This document shows positions 1-8,802 of a stretch of DNA of 64,000 nucleotides, in pieces. The notes beneath the pieces were generated by a model. It was not told the origin of the DNA. It searched no databases and worked only from the letters and a program-made list of their open reading frames with translations. A program made the position numbers and the translations under genes. This stretch comes from Mycolicibacillus parakoreensis (GTDB lineage Bacteria; Actinomycetota; Actinomycetes; Mycobacteriales; Mycobacteriaceae), in assembly GCF_022370835.2 (NCBI RefSeq), contig NZ_CP092365.1:372001-436000 (forward strand), read 5' to 3'. Position 1 is the stretch's first letter. Each line of letters starts with the position of its first letter.

Positions 1-60
1 CTGGAGCGCTACCGCGACCTGCCCTACATCGGGACCCTGGACCCGCGGATCTACCGGTAG
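1..60 (+). CDS. hpt: Hypoxanthine phosphoribosyltransferase, C-terminal end (partial)
   Basis: Only the last 19 codons and the TAG stop are present; the gene starts before the window. The tail reads ERYRDLPYIGTLDPRIYR. This matches the conserved end of actinobacterial hypoxanthine phosphoribosyltransferases, which salvage hypoxanthine and guanine with PRPP in the cytosol. The next gene, lpqG, converges on it, as expected for the hpt/lpqG neighbourhood of mycobacteria. The identification rests on this short tail plus context. Confidence 0.7.
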   Translation: MERYRDLPYIGTLDPRIYR

Positions 61-84
61 CCGCCGGTTCGCCGTGCCCGGCGG

Positions 85-120
85 GTTTGTGCCGCCACGG
101 CGGTTTGTGCCGCCACGGCG
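85..120. repeat. 18-bp perfect tandem duplication
   Basis: An 18-bp unit (GTTTGTGCCGCCACGGCG) occurs twice in a row at 85-102 and 103-120, just after the hpt stop. The second copy also forms the left arm of the long inverted repeat described next. Confidence 0.85.
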
Positions 121-161
121 CCGCAGGGGGCCCCCTCACCGCCGTGGCGGCACAAACCGCC
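99..161. terminator. Long stem-loop between convergent hpt and lpqG
   Basis: Bases 99-120 and 140-161 are perfectly complementary over 22 bp, apart from the loop side. The loop itself contains a 12-bp GC palindrome at 125-136 (AGGGGGCCCCCT). The structure sits between two converging genes, so a bidirectional terminator is the likely role. No T-run follows, which is common for mycobacterial terminators. The function is inferred. Confidence 0.6.
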
Positions 162-185
162 CGGCGTGATCGTCCTCGGCGTCGG

Positions 186-926
186 CTACTTCAGCTCCCA
201 CACCGCTTCCACCGAGAAACTCACCGTCTGCTCCCCGGGCTCGACCGGCACGTCGGACAGGGCGCGCTGCGCCGGGCGCGGGCTCGGCCGCTCGGTCTGC
301 GGACCGCCCGGGCGCTCCGACACCGAGATCACCGTGCCCAGCGTCAGCCCCGACAGCTGCGCGTACTGTTCGGCGCGATCCCGGGCGTCGGTGAACGCCC
401 GCGCGCGGGCGTCGCGCACCAGCTGCGAATCGTTCTCGATCGAGTAGTTCACCGAGTTGAGCCGGGTGGCGTCGCCGCCGGTGCTCACGATCAGCGCCAG
501 CGCCTCCGACGCCGAATCCAGCTCCCGGATCTTGACCCGGATCGCGTTGGTGGCGCGGTAGCCGGTGATCGTGCGCGCCTCGCCCGGTTCGCTGGTGTAC
601 TGCGGCTGCAGGCTCACCGAGGTGGTGTTGATGTCGCTCTCGTCGACACCGGCGTCGAGCAGCGCGTCGATGAGCGCGCCCTGGCGCTCGTTGGTCTGGT
701 TCATCGCCGCGGTCACATCGGGGGCGCTGAACTCGATGCCGACGTCGACGGTGAGCAGATCCGGGCTGCCCTGCACCTGGCCCTCGCCGATCACCGTGAC
801 CTCGCGGACGCCGTCGTCGGCGGGGGAGGCGGTGTCGCAGCCGGCCACCCCGGCGAGGGTCAATACGGCCGCCACGGGGGCGAGCAACCGGCGGGTCAGT
901 CTGCGGGGGTGCGGTGCGATCGGCAT
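186..926 (-). CDS. lpqG: LpqG-like SIMPL-domain (DUF541) lipoprotein
   Basis: This is a 246-residue exported lipoprotein. The N-terminus has basic residues, a hydrophobic stretch and the lipobox LAGVAGC, so it should be lipidated on the cysteine and anchored outside the membrane. The rest (from about residue 40, EVTVIGEGQVQGSPDLLTVD) is the SIMPL/DUF541 fold, which is found in periplasmic and surface proteins of unclear biochemical role. The ATG at 926 is preceded by AGGG at good spacing; a GTG nine bases upstream (935) is the alternative. It corresponds to LpqG (Rv3623) by sequence style and by position next to hpt. Confidence 0.85.
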   Translation of the reverse strand: MPIAPHPRRLTRRLLAPVAAVLTLAGVAGCDTASPADDGVREVTVIGEGQVQGSPDLLTVDVGIEFSAPDVTAAMNQTNERQGALIDALLDAGVDESDINTTSVSLQPQYTSEPGEARTITGYRATNAIRVKIRELDSASEALALIVSTGGDATRLNSVNYSIENDSQLVRDARARAFTDARDRAEQYAQLSGLTLGTVISVSERPGGPQTERPSPRPAQRALSDVPVEPGEQTVSFSVEAVWELK

Positions 927-957
927 GGTTGGCACCCTAACGTGCGGGCCGGCCGGC

Positions 958-1932
958 TCAGCGCAGCTCGGCGAGGAACTCCAGCAGCGCCGCGTTGACC
1001 TGCTCGGGGCGTTCCTGCTGCAGCCAGTGCCCGGCCCCGTCCAACACCAGTTCGCGATACGGGCCGGTCACCACCTCGGTGGCCCGGTCCGGCCGGGTGA
1101 ACCCGAGCACCGGGTCGGCGGAGCCGGCCAGAAACAGCGCCGGCACGGCGGTGGTCGCCCCGGCCAGCGCCGCGGTGGTCTCCCAGTTGCGGTCGAAGTT
1201 GCGGTACCAGTTCAGCGCGCCGGTGAACCCGGTGCGGGTGAACTCGGCGACGTAGTGATCCAGGTCGGCCGGGCGCAGCCAGTCCGGCAGCCCGTCGGGC
1301 TCGGGCAGCCGGTCGATGAACCCGGCCGGCCCGGGATCGGTCATCACCGCCGCGGCGGCCCGGTCGGCGGGCGGGCGCAGCCCGCCGAACATGCGCCGCA
1401 GGGTGCGCGCCGGATCCGCGCCCAGCTCGGCGTCGGCGACACCGGGCCGCTGGAAATACAGGATGTAGAAGAAGTTGTCGCCGACGAGCCGGCGCCACAC
1501 CGCGGTCGGCTTCTCCCGCGGCCGCGGCGTCGGCGGCACGCTGAGCCCCGCCGCGGCGGCCACCCGGTCGGAATGCAGCAACGCCGCGTTCCACACCACC
1601 GGGGCGCCCCAGTCGTGGCCGACCCAGACCGCGCGCTCGGCGCCGACATCGTCGAGCAGGCCCACCAGGTCGGCGGTGAGGTGGTGGATGTCGTAGGCGT
1701 CGACCGGGTCCGGGGCCGAGGACCGCCCGTAGCCGCGCTGATCGGGGGCGAGCACGTGATAGCCCGCGTCGGCCAGCGCCGGAATCTGGTGGCGCCACGA
1801 ATAGGCCAGCTCCGGGAAGCCGTGGGCGAGCAGCACCACCGGCGCGCCCGGCTCGCCGGCCTCGGTGACCTGCAGTCGCACGCCGTTGGTGTCGATGAAC
1901 CGCTGCCTGCCCGCCGTCGCGCCTGTCGTCAT
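958..1932 (-). CDS. ephA: Epoxide hydrolase EphA (alpha/beta hydrolase)
   Basis: A 324-residue alpha/beta-hydrolase of the soluble epoxide hydrolase family, which opens epoxides to diols through an aspartyl ester. Family signatures are visible: HGFPELAYSWR (oxyanion HGxP), GHDWGAPV with the nucleophile Asp, and GAGHWLQQERP with the catalytic His near the C-terminus. The closest remembered match is mycobacterial EphA (Rv3617), likely involved in lipid epoxide detoxification. The ATG at 1932 fits the EphA N-terminus (RQRFIDTNGVRLQV); the longer open frame upstream runs into the ftsH promoter region. It is divergent from ftsH. Confidence 0.9.
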   Translation of the reverse strand: MTTGATAGRQRFIDTNGVRLQVTEAGEPGAPVVLLAHGFPELAYSWRHQIPALADAGYHVLAPDQRGYGRSSAPDPVDAYDIHHLTADLVGLLDDVGAERAVWVGHDWGAPVVWNAALLHSDRVAAAAGLSVPPTPRPREKPTAVWRRLVGDNFFYILYFQRPGVADAELGADPARTLRRMFGGLRPPADRAAAAVMTDPGPAGFIDRLPEPDGLPDWLRPADLDHYVAEFTRTGFTGALNWYRNFDRNWETTAALAGATTAVPALFLAGSADPVLGFTRPDRATEVVTGPYRELVLDGAGHWLQQERPEQVNAALLEFLAELR

Positions 1933-1980
1933 CGTCACACCCAAGCACAGCCGGTGGCGCCGCGAAACCAGGTGAGCGGC

Positions 1981-2011
1981 TCGGGGGCCCGCCATCGCGT
2001 CGGGCCCCCGA
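1981..2011. other. Perfect 11-bp stem-loop in the ephA/ftsH divergent region
   Basis: The arms 1981-1991 and 2001-2011 are perfect complements (TCGGGGGCCCG and its reverse complement) with a 9-nt loop. It lies upstream of both ephA and ftsH. It could be part of the ephA 5' leader or an operator; no function can be assigned from sequence. Confidence 0.6.
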
Positions 2012-2022
2012 CGGCGGCGCGG

Positions 2023-2028
2023 TAGCCT
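2023..2028 (+). promoter_or_regulatory. Candidate -10 box for ftsH
   Basis: TAGCCT fits the mycobacterial SigA -10 pattern TANNNT and predicts transcription starting near 2035, which gives an ftsH leader of about 50 nt. No clear -35 box is visible. Confidence 0.4.
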
Positions 2029-2083
2029 GGGCTGTTGCAACTGTCTGTACGGGAAGGACGTGGCCGAGCCCGGTCGTAAGTTG

Positions 2084-4345
2084 ATGAAACGCAAAAACGT
2101 GATCCGCACCCTCACCGTGATCGGTGTGCTGGTGGTGTTGGGCTGGTCGATCTTTTATCTCAGCGACGACACCCGCAAGTTCAAACCGGTCGACACCTCG
2201 GTGGCGGTCACCCAGATCGCCGACGACAACGTCGAGAGCGCCCAGATCGACGACCGTGAACAGCAGCTGCGGTTGACGTTGAAGGACGGCAACGACGCCA
2301 CCGAGGACGCCGACCAGGTCATCACCAAGTTCCCGACCGGCTACGCGGTGCCGCTGTATGACGCCCTGGCCGCCAAACACGTCAAGATCAACACCACCGT
2401 CAACCAGGGCAGCATCTGGGGCACGCTGCTGATCTACATGCTGCCGCTGCTGCTGCTGGTGGCGTTCTTCGTGGTGTTCTCCCGCATGCAGGGCGGGGCC
2501 CGGATGGGTTTCGGGTTCGGCAAATCCCGGGCCAAACAGCTCACCAAGGACATGCCGAAGACCACGTTCGCCGACGTGGCCGGCGTCGACGAGGCCGTCG
2601 AAGAGCTCTACGAGATCAAGGACTTCCTGCAGAACCCGTCGCGCTACCAGGCGTTGGGCGCCAAGATCCCCAAGGGGGTGCTGCTGTTCGGTCCGCCCGG
2701 CACCGGCAAGACCCTGCTGGCCCGCGCGGTGGCCGGCGAGGCCGAGGTGCCGTTCTTCACCATCTCCGGCTCGGATTTCGTGGAGATGTTCGTCGGGGTG
2801 GGGGCCTCGCGGGTGCGCGACCTGTTCGAGCAGGCCAAACAGAACGCGCCGTGCATCATCTTCGTCGACGAGATCGACGCGGTCGGGCGCCAGCGCGGCG
2901 CCGGGCTCGGCGGCGGGCACGACGAGCGCGAACAGACCCTCAACCAGCTGCTGGTGGAGATGGACGGCTTCGGCGACCGCCAGGGCGTGATCCTGATCGC
3001 GGCGACCAACCGGCCCGACATCTTGGACCCGGCGCTGCTGCGGCCCGGGCGGTTCGACCGGCAGATCCCGGTGTCCAACCCCGACATCGCCGGGCGGCGC
3101 GCGGTGCTGCGGGTGCACGCCAGCGGCAAGCCGATGGCCCCGGACGCCGACCTCGACGGGCTGGCCAAACGCACCGTCGGGATGTCGGGGGCGGACCTGG
3201 AGAACGTGATCAACGAGGCCGCGCTGTTGACCGCGCGGGAGAACGGCACGATCATCACCGGCGCGGCGATGGAGGAGGCGGTCGACCGGGTCATCGGCGG
3301 GCCGCGGCGCAAGAGCCGGATCATCAGCGAGCAGGAGAAGAAGATCACCGCCTACCACGAAGGCGGACACACCCTGGCCGCCTGGGCGATGCCGGACATC
3401 GACCCCATCTACAAGGTGACGATCCTGGCGCGCGGACGCACCGGCGGGCACGCCGTGGCCGTGCCCGAGGAGGACAAGAGCCTGCGCACCCGCTCGGAGA
3501 TGATCTCGCAGCTGGTGTTCGCGATGGGCGGGCGCGCCGCCGAGGAGCTGGTGTTCCACGAGCCGACCACCGGCGCGGTCTCCGACATCGAGCAGGCCAC
3601 CAAGATCGCCCGCGCCATGGTCACCGAGTACGGGATGAGCTCCAAGCTCGGTGCGGTGCGCTACGGCACCGAGCACGGCGACCCGTTTCTGGGCCGCACC
3701 ATGGGCACCGCCCCGGATTACTCCCACGAGGTGGCCCGCGAGATCGACGAAGAGGTCCGCAAACTCATCGAGGCCGCCCACACCGAGGCCTGGGAGATCC
3801 TCACCGAGTACCGCGATGTGCTCGACCGGCTGGCCGGGGAGCTGCTGGAGAAGGAGACCCTGCACCGCGCCGATTTGGAGGCGCTCTTCGTCGCGGTGGG
3901 CAAACGGCAGCGGCTGACGCTCTTCGACGACTTCGGCGGCCGCACCCCCTCGACCAAGCCGCCGATCAAAACCCCCGGGGAACTGGCGATCGAGCGCGGC
4001 GAGCAGTGGCCCAAACCGGTGCCGGAGCCGGCGTTTAAGGCCGCGATCGCCCGGGCCAGCGCCGAGGCGGCCCGCGCCGACGGCGGCGCGGAGCCCGGCG
4101 CCAACGGCGCCCCGCCCGGCGCCACCCAGCCCGACTACGGCGCCCCGGCCGGCTGGCACGCGCCGGGCTGGCCACCGCCCCAGCAGCAGGGCGGCCACTG
4201 GTATCCGCCCCAGCAACCGGCCGCGCCGTACCCGGGCTACCCGCCGGGGCCCGGCGCCCCCGACGAGTCCGGCGCCGGGCCAGGATCGGGGGACCCCGGT
4301 GGGGCCGGTGAGGAGAGCCGGACCAATCCGCCGGCCCGCAGCTGA
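2084..4345 (+). CDS. ftsH: ATP-dependent zinc metalloprotease FtsH
   Basis: FtsH is a membrane-anchored AAA+ hexamer that extracts and degrades membrane and regulatory proteins. In this 753-residue protein, TM1 spans about residues 6-25, an external domain follows, and TM2 lies at about 115-133. Walker A GPPGTGKT is at about 203-210, Walker B IIFVDEID at about 258-265, and the zinc site HEGGH at 425-429. The last 100 residues are a Pro/Gly/Gln-rich tail, usual in mycobacteria. I start at the ATG (MKRKNV) because orthologues begin MNRKNV; a GTG at 2060 would add eight residues but sits only one base from a GGGAAGGA sequence. The folate genes follow downstream. Confidence 0.95.
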   Translation: MKRKNVIRTLTVIGVLVVLGWSIFYLSDDTRKFKPVDTSVAVTQIADDNVESAQIDDREQQLRLTLKDGNDATEDADQVITKFPTGYAVPLYDALAAKHVKINTTVNQGSIWGTLLIYMLPLLLLVAFFVVFSRMQGGARMGFGFGKSRAKQLTKDMPKTTFADVAGVDEAVEELYEIKDFLQNPSRYQALGAKIPKGVLLFGPPGTGKTLLARAVAGEAEVPFFTISGSDFVEMFVGVGASRVRDLFEQAKQNAPCIIFVDEIDAVGRQRGAGLGGGHDEREQTLNQLLVEMDGFGDRQGVILIAATNRPDILDPALLRPGRFDRQIPVSNPDIAGRRAVLRVHASGKPMAPDADLDGLAKRTVGMSGADLENVINEAALLTARENGTIITGAAMEEAVDRVIGGPRRKSRIISEQEKKITAYHEGGHTLAAWAMPDIDPIYKVTILARGRTGGHAVAVPEEDKSLRTRSEMISQLVFAMGGRAAEELVFHEPTTGAVSDIEQATKIARAMVTEYGMSSKLGAVRYGTEHGDPFLGRTMGTAPDYSHEVAREIDEEVRKLIEAAHTEAWEILTEYRDVLDRLAGELLEKETLHRADLEALFVAVGKRQRLTLFDDFGGRTPSTKPPIKTPGELAIERGEQWPKPVPEPAFKAAIARASAEAARADGGAEPGANGAPPGATQPDYGAPAGWHAPGWPPPQQQGGHWYPPQQPAAPYPGYPPGPGAPDESGAGPGSGDPGGAGEESRTNPPARS

Positions 4346-4361
4346 ACGCGATGGAGGTGTC

Positions 4362-5009
4362 ATGGCCCACCCCGATTCGATGACGAATTCGGAGACGGTC
4401 GAAGCCGAGTTGGGCGCCCGCCCGGTCCCGCTCGGCGGTGCGGTGTTCGATCAGGCGCGCGCCGAGGCGGCGGTGCGCGAACTGCTCCACGCGGTCGGGG
4501 AGGACCCGGAACGCTGCGGGCTCAGGGACACCCCGGCGCGGGTGGCACGGGCCTACCGGGAGATGTTCGCCGGGCTCTACACCGACCCCGACGACGTGCT
4601 CGACACCACCTTCGACGAGCAGCACGACGAGTTGGTGATGGTCAAGGAGATCCCGATGTACTCGATGTGCGAACACCACCTGGTGTCGTTCCACGGGGTC
4701 GCCAACGTCGGCTACATCCCCGGCGCCGACGGTCGGGTCACCGGGTTGTCGAAGATCGCCCGGGTGGTCGACCTCTACGCCCGCCGCCCGCAGGTCCAGG
4801 AACGGCTGACCGGCCAGATCGCCGACGCGATGATGAACCGGCTGCAGCCGCGCGGGGTGATCGTCGTGGTGGAGGCCGAACACATGTGCATGTCGATGCG
4901 CGGCATCCGCAAACCGGGCGCGATCACCACCACCTCGGCGGTGCGCGGCCAGTTCAAGACCGACACCGCGGCGCGGGCGGAAGCGTTGGATCTGATGCTG
5001 CGCAAGTGA
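4362..5009 (+). CDS. folE: GTP cyclohydrolase I
   Basis: FolE converts GTP to dihydroneopterin triphosphate, the first step of folate synthesis. The 215-residue protein carries the family core: [17 protein letters not shown] with zinc-binding Cys/His, [22 protein letters not shown], and the C-terminal [17 protein letters not shown] at 4353-4358 supports the ATG at 4362. The gene lies 16 bp after ftsH and overlaps folP by GTGA, so it starts a translationally coupled folE-folP-folB-folK cluster. Confidence 0.95.
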   Translation: MAHPDSMTNSETVEAELGARPVPLGGAVFDQARAEAAVRELLHAVGEDPERCGLRDTPARVARAYREMFAGLYTDPDDVLDTTFDEQHDELVMVKEIPMYSMCEHHLVSFHGVANVGYIPGADGRVTGLSKIARVVDLYARRPQVQERLTGQIADAMMNRLQPRGVIVVVEAEHMCMSMRGIRKPGAITTTSAVRGQFKTDTAARAEALDLMLRK

Positions 5010-5848
5010 ACTCCGCACCGGTGCAGGTCATGGGCGTGGTGAACGTGACCGACGATTCGTTCTCCGACGGCGGCCGCTACCTGGCGTGCGACCGCGCCGT
5101 CGAGCACGGCCTGGCGCTGGCCGCCGACGGCGCGGCGGTCATCGACGTCGGTGGGGAGTCCACCCGTCCCGGCGCCCGCCGAATCGACCCGCGGGTGGAG
5201 GCCGCCCGGGTGCTGCCGGTGATCACCGCCCTGGCGCAGCACGGGCTCACCGTCAGCATCGACACCATGCACGCCGCGGTGGCGCGGGCCGCGCTGGGCG
5301 CCGGCGCCACCTGGGTCAACGACGTCTCCGGCGGCCAGGCCGACCCGGCGATGACCCCGCTGCTGGTGGAGACCGGCGCGCGGTGGGTGCTGATGCACTG
5401 GCGGGCGGTCGCCGCGGCCCACCCGCACCGGGTGCCGCACTACCGGGATGTGGTCGCCGAGGTGCGTGCCGAACTGCTCGCCGGGGTGGACCGGGCGGTG
5501 GCCGCCGGGGTCGACCCGGCGAAGCTGATGATCGACCCCGGGCTGGGGTTCGCCAAGACCGCGCGACACAACTGGGCGCTGCTGCACGCGCTGCCGCGCC
5601 TGGTGGCCGACGGGGTGCCGGTGCTGGTGGGGGCCTCACGCAAACGGTTCCTCGGCACGCTGCTCGCCGACGCGGCCGGGGTGGCGCGCGCCCCGGACGG
5701 CCGCGAGACCGCCACCGCGGTGATCTCGGCGCTGGCCGGCCTGCACGGCGCCTGGGGGGTGCGGGTCCACGATGTGCGCGCCTCGGTCGACGCCCTCAAG
5801 GTGGCGGCCGCCTGGAGCCGCGGAACAGCGAAGGACGATGATGGCTGA
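5006..5848 (+). CDS. folP: Dihydropteroate synthase
   Basis: FolP condenses the pterin pyrophosphate with p-aminobenzoate and is the sulfonamide target. This 280-residue TIM-barrel protein has the signatures [16 protein letters not shown] near the N-terminus, [10 protein letters not shown] (pterin loop), and a late [10 protein letters not shown]. The GTG at 5006 overlaps the folE stop (GTGA), and the C-terminus overlaps the folB start, so translation is probably coupled. It corresponds to FolP1 of mycobacteria. Confidence 0.95.
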   Translation: MNSAPVQVMGVVNVTDDSFSDGGRYLACDRAVEHGLALAADGAAVIDVGGESTRPGARRIDPRVEAARVLPVITALAQHGLTVSIDTMHAAVARAALGAGATWVNDVSGGQADPAMTPLLVETGARWVLMHWRAVAAAHPHRVPHYRDVVAEVRAELLAGVDRAVAAGVDPAKLMIDPGLGFAKTARHNWALLHALPRLVADGVPVLVGASRKRFLGTLLADAAGVARAPDGRETATAVISALAGLHGAWGVRVHDVRASVDALKVAAAWSRGTAKDDDG

Positions 5849-6239
5849 CCGAATCGAGTTGCGCGGCTTGACCGTCCGCGGACACCACGGCGTGTTCGAC
5901 CACGAACGCGTCGACGGGCAGGACTTCGTCGTCGACATCACCGTCTGGCTGGATCAGTCCGCCGCGGCCGCCGGCGACTCCCTGGCCGAGACCTACGACT
6001 ACGGGGTGCTCGCCGACCGGGCGGCGGCGATCGTCGCCGGGCCGGCGCGCAACCTGATCGAGACCGTCGCCGCCGAGATCGCCGAGGAGGTCATCGTCGA
6101 CGCCCGCGTGGACGCGGTGGAGGTCACCGTGCACAAGCCGCAGGCCCCGATCCCGCACACGTTCGCCGACGTCGCGGTGGTGGCCCGTCGGTCCCGCCGC
6201 CGACGCGGCCCGGTGGTGCCGGCCGGCGGGGCCCTGTGA
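5841..6239 (+). CDS. folB: Dihydroneopterin aldolase
   Basis: FolB cleaves 7,8-dihydroneopterin to 6-hydroxymethyl-dihydropterin. The 132-residue protein has the typical short tunnelling fold, with [18 protein letters not shown] (conserved start with the active-site Glu), [10 protein letters not shown], and [11 protein letters not shown] near the end. The ATG at 5841 has AAGGA five bases upstream; an ATG three bases earlier is possible. It overlaps the folP stop by eight bases. Confidence 0.95.
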   Translation: MADRIELRGLTVRGHHGVFDHERVDGQDFVVDITVWLDQSAAAAGDSLAETYDYGVLADRAAAIVAGPARNLIETVAAEIAEEVIVDARVDAVEVTVHKPQAPIPHTFADVAVVARRSRRRRGPVVPAGGAL

Positions 6240-6270
6240 GCACCCCCGCCAACCGGAAGGAGCGCAACCG

Positions 6271-6822
6271 ATGACCCGTGTGGTGCTGTCCATCGGATCG
6301 AACCTGGGCGACCGGATGGCCCGGCTGCGGTCGGTCCTCGACGGGTTGGGCCCGGCGGTCCGGGCGGTCTCGGGGGTCTATGAGACCGATCCGTGGGGTG
6401 GCCTGGATCAAGGGCAGTTCCTCAACGCGGTGCTCGTCGCCGAGGACCCCGCCCGCGACGGGCAGGCCTGGCTGCGCCGCGCCCACGAACTCGAAGACGC
6501 CGCCCACCGGGTGCGCGGGGAACGGTGGGGTCCGCGCACCCTCGACGTCGACCTGGTCACCTGCCACGAGACCGCCCCGGACGGCGACACCCTGGTGATC
6601 TCGCGCGACGACGGGCTGACGTTGCCCCACCCGCTGGCGCACCTGCGGGCGTTCGTGCTGGTGCCGTGGCTGGCGATCGAGCCGGACGCCGAGCTGATGG
6701 TCGCCGGCCGGAACCGGCCGGTGAGCGCCCTGGTCGCCGAACTCGATCCGGCCGAGCGCGCCGCGGTGCGCCGGACCGACCTGTCGCTCGGCGCGCCGCC
6801 GGGCGCGGATACGGCGCGGTGA
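6271..6822 (+). CDS. folK: 6-hydroxymethyl-dihydropterin pyrophosphokinase
   Basis: FolK transfers pyrophosphate from ATP to the pterin, feeding FolP. The 183-residue protein shows the HPPK core: VVLSIGSNLGDRM, GLDQGQFLNAVL, and RWGPRTLDVDLV with the metal-binding Asp pair. A strong GGAAGGAG precedes the ATG. It follows folB after 31 bp and its stop overlaps the start of the next gene by one base. Confidence 0.95.
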   Translation: MTRVVLSIGSNLGDRMARLRSVLDGLGPAVRAVSGVYETDPWGGLDQGQFLNAVLVAEDPARDGQAWLRRAHELEDAAHRVRGERWGPRTLDVDLVTCHETAPDGDTLVISRDDGLTLPHPLAHLRAFVLVPWLAIEPDAELMVAGRNRPVSALVAELDPAERAAVRRTDLSLGAPPGADTAR

Positions 6823-7307
6823 TGGGCCCCACCCGCAAACGTGACCTGCTGGCGCTCACCGTCGCCACCGCCGTCGGCGGCTATGTGCTGGTGACCGCGG
6901 CCTACCGGTGGTTTCCCCCGATCACGGTCTGGACCGGGGTGTCGCTGGGGGCGGTCGCGGCGGTCGAGGCGGGCTGGGGCCAGTACCTGCGCGGCAAGAT
7001 CGGCGCCGGCGAGATCGGCCCCGGACCCGGCCGGGTGCATCCGCTGGCGGTGGCCCGCAGCCTGGTGGTCGCCAAGGCCTCGGCGTGGGTGGGGGCGCTG
7101 GTGGCGGGCTGGTGGCTGGCGGTGCTGGCGTATCTGCTGCCGCGCCGCAGCTGGCTGCACGTCGCCGCCCAGGACACCGTCGGCACGGCGGTGGCCGTCG
7201 TCAGCGCGGTGGCGCTGGTGGTTGCTGCGCTGTGGTTGCAGTATTGCTGCCGTTCGCCGGGGTTGCCGCCCGACCCGGGAGAGGAAGCCGAAAACCAGGC
7301 CTGCTGA
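6822..7307 (+). CDS. DUF3180 membrane protein
   Basis: A 161-residue protein with four likely membrane helices at about residues 11-30, 35-53, 78-105 and 120-145, and short loops. It resembles the actinobacterial DUF3180 family (Rv3605c), whose function is unknown. It starts by TGATG overlap with folK, so it belongs to the same transcript. The repeated position after folK suggests a link to folate or the next genes, but no catalytic motif is visible. Confidence 0.85.
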   Translation: MGPTRKRDLLALTVATAVGGYVLVTAAYRWFPPITVWTGVSLGAVAAVEAGWGQYLRGKIGAGEIGPGPGRVHPLAVARSLVVAKASAWVGALVAGWWLAVLAYLLPRRSWLHVAAQDTVGTAVAVVSAVALVVAALWLQYCCRSPGLPPDPGEEAENQAC

Positions 7308-7361
7308 ACGTCGAATGAGAATCGCCCAAGCGTGGCAACACGCTGATTGACCTCGCCCGGG

Positions 7362-7373
7362 TACAGTCAGGCC
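7362..7373 (+). promoter_or_regulatory. Leaderless-type promoter for the next gene
   Basis: TACAGT at 7362-7367 is followed after six bases by the ATG at 7374. In mycobacteria, transcription begins about seven bases after the -10 box, so the mRNA would start at the ATG itself. Confidence 0.45.
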
Positions 7374-8699
7374 ATGACCGTTCTGTCCCGCGGCGCTCGG
7401 GTCCGGCGCGGCGGCCGCAGGCCGGGCTGGACGTTGCTGACCGCGTTGCTCGTCCTCGCGTTGGGGGCGAGTTCGGCGCTGGTGTTCACCAACCGGGTCG
7501 AGTTGCTCAAGCTGGCGGTCGTGCTCGCGTTGTGGGCCGCGGTGGTGGCGGCGTTCGTGTCGGTGATCTACCGGCGGCAAAGCGATGTCGCCCAGGCGCG
7601 GGCGCGGGACATGAAACTGGTCTACGACCTCCAACTGGACCGCGAGATCGCGGCGCGCCGCGAATACGAATTGGGCATCGAATCGCAGCTGCGCGCCGAA
7701 CTCACCGCCGAACTGCGCGCCGAGTCCGCCGACGAGATCGCCGCGCTGCGCGGCGAATTGGCGGCGCTGCGCACCAATTTGGAGATCCTGTTCGATGCCG
7801 ATCTGGCCCACCGGCCGGCTCTGGAGACCGACCGCGCCACCGTGCACGCCTTCAGCGACCGCGGCGCCGAGACCGGGGGGCCCGCCGAGTGGGGCGCGGC
7901 CACCGCCACCCGCGTCGACTCCGACCGGGCCGACGCCAGCCCCACCGCGGAGAACCCGATCATCGACGTCCCCGAGGTGGCCGTGCCCACTGGCGCCGAA
8001 CCCGCCGCCGAGCCGCCGCCCGCCGCGGCGCCGCGCCACACCGGGGCCCCCGCGGGCGGCAGCCACCGCCGTCGCGCCGAGAGCGCCGAACCGCCCCCGC
8101 CCCCGCCGCGGCCCGAGCCGGCCGCGTGGCCGACACCGCCGCCGGCAGCCGAACCGCCGCCGGCGCACCGCCCGTGGGACACCGGCCCGCTGCGCGCGGC
8201 GCCGCCGGCGCCCGCCGCGGGCGCCGGTGCCTGGTACCCGCCGCCGGCCGGCCCGGACTGGCAGCCGGTCCCGGCCGAGGGGCAGTGGATACCGCCGGGC
8301 GCCCCGGGCAGCCACTGGGCGCCCACCGAGGAGCCGCCGGCCCCCGAGCCGCGCACCGGTCGCCACTACGCGCCGTCGGCCCCCGCCGGCGCGCCGGGGC
8401 GGCCCCCGCCGGCGCCCCCGGCCCCCGAGGGCCCGCCGGCGCACGCGCGCCCCGCGCCGGAGCCGGGCTGGCGTTTCGAGGACCACCACGGCGGTGAGGG
8501 TCCGGCCCACCGGGGCGCGCCGCCGTATGTGCCGCCGATGCCGACGCGGCCCGAACCGGCCGCCCGCCACCGCGGCGACGAGGAACCCGCCGAACCGGCG
8601 AGCCGGCGCAGCGAAGGGCAGTCGGTCGCCGATCTGCTGGCCCGATTCCAGGTCAGCCCCACCGGCGGCGGGGGCCGGCGGCGGCGCAAGGAGGACTGA
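7374..8699 (+). CDS. Membrane protein with coiled region and long proline-rich tail
   Basis: A 441-residue protein. Two hydrophobic helices at about residues 20-40 and 46-65 are followed by a charged, probably helical segment (about 68-140, rich in Glu/Arg/Ala), then roughly 280 residues of Pro/Ala/Gly-rich low-complexity sequence with WYPPP- and HWAP-type motifs. It ends in GGRRRRKED. By position and composition it matches the Ala/Arg/Pro-rich Rv3604c group (DUF6779, from memory). Function unknown; the layout suggests a membrane-anchored scaffold. The start is chosen by the leaderless promoter spacing. Confidence 0.75.
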   Translation: MTVLSRGARVRRGGRRPGWTLLTALLVLALGASSALVFTNRVELLKLAVVLALWAAVVAAFVSVIYRRQSDVAQARARDMKLVYDLQLDREIAARREYELGIESQLRAELTAELRAESADEIAALRGELAALRTNLEILFDADLAHRPALETDRATVHAFSDRGAETGGPAEWGAATATRVDSDRADASPTAENPIIDVPEVAVPTGAEPAAEPPPAAAPRHTGAPAGGSHRRRAESAEPPPPPPRPEPAAWPTPPPAAEPPPAHRPWDTGPLRAAPPAPAAGAGAWYPPPAGPDWQPVPAEGQWIPPGAPGSHWAPTEEPPAPEPRTGRHYAPSAPAGAPGRPPPAPPAPEGPPAHARPAPEPGWRFEDHHGGEGPAHRGAPPYVPPMPTRPEPAARHRGDEEPAEPASRRSEGQSVADLLARFQVSPTGGGGRRRRKED

Positions 8700-8802
8700 G
8701 CGCAGACCCGGTTCGACGGCCGCGCTAAAATCTGCGGTGACCGTCCGGTACCCGCAGTGCGGGACTGGAACGAACCGACAGGACTTGTGAGGGTCGTCTG
8801 CG

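Noticed and set aside
85..161. Small CRISPR-like array
   Set aside because: The repeats are directly adjacent without spacers and one copy is inverted.
2060..2083. Upstream GTG start for ftsH
   Set aside because: The ribosome binding sequence is only one base away, too close, and orthologues begin at the MKRKNV-equivalent position. It remains possible.
896..4363. 1155-codon open frame antisense to ftsH and ephA
   Set aside because: High GC leaves antisense frames open. Its protein is low-complexity Arg/Gly/His-rich, and ftsH on the other strand is unmistakable.
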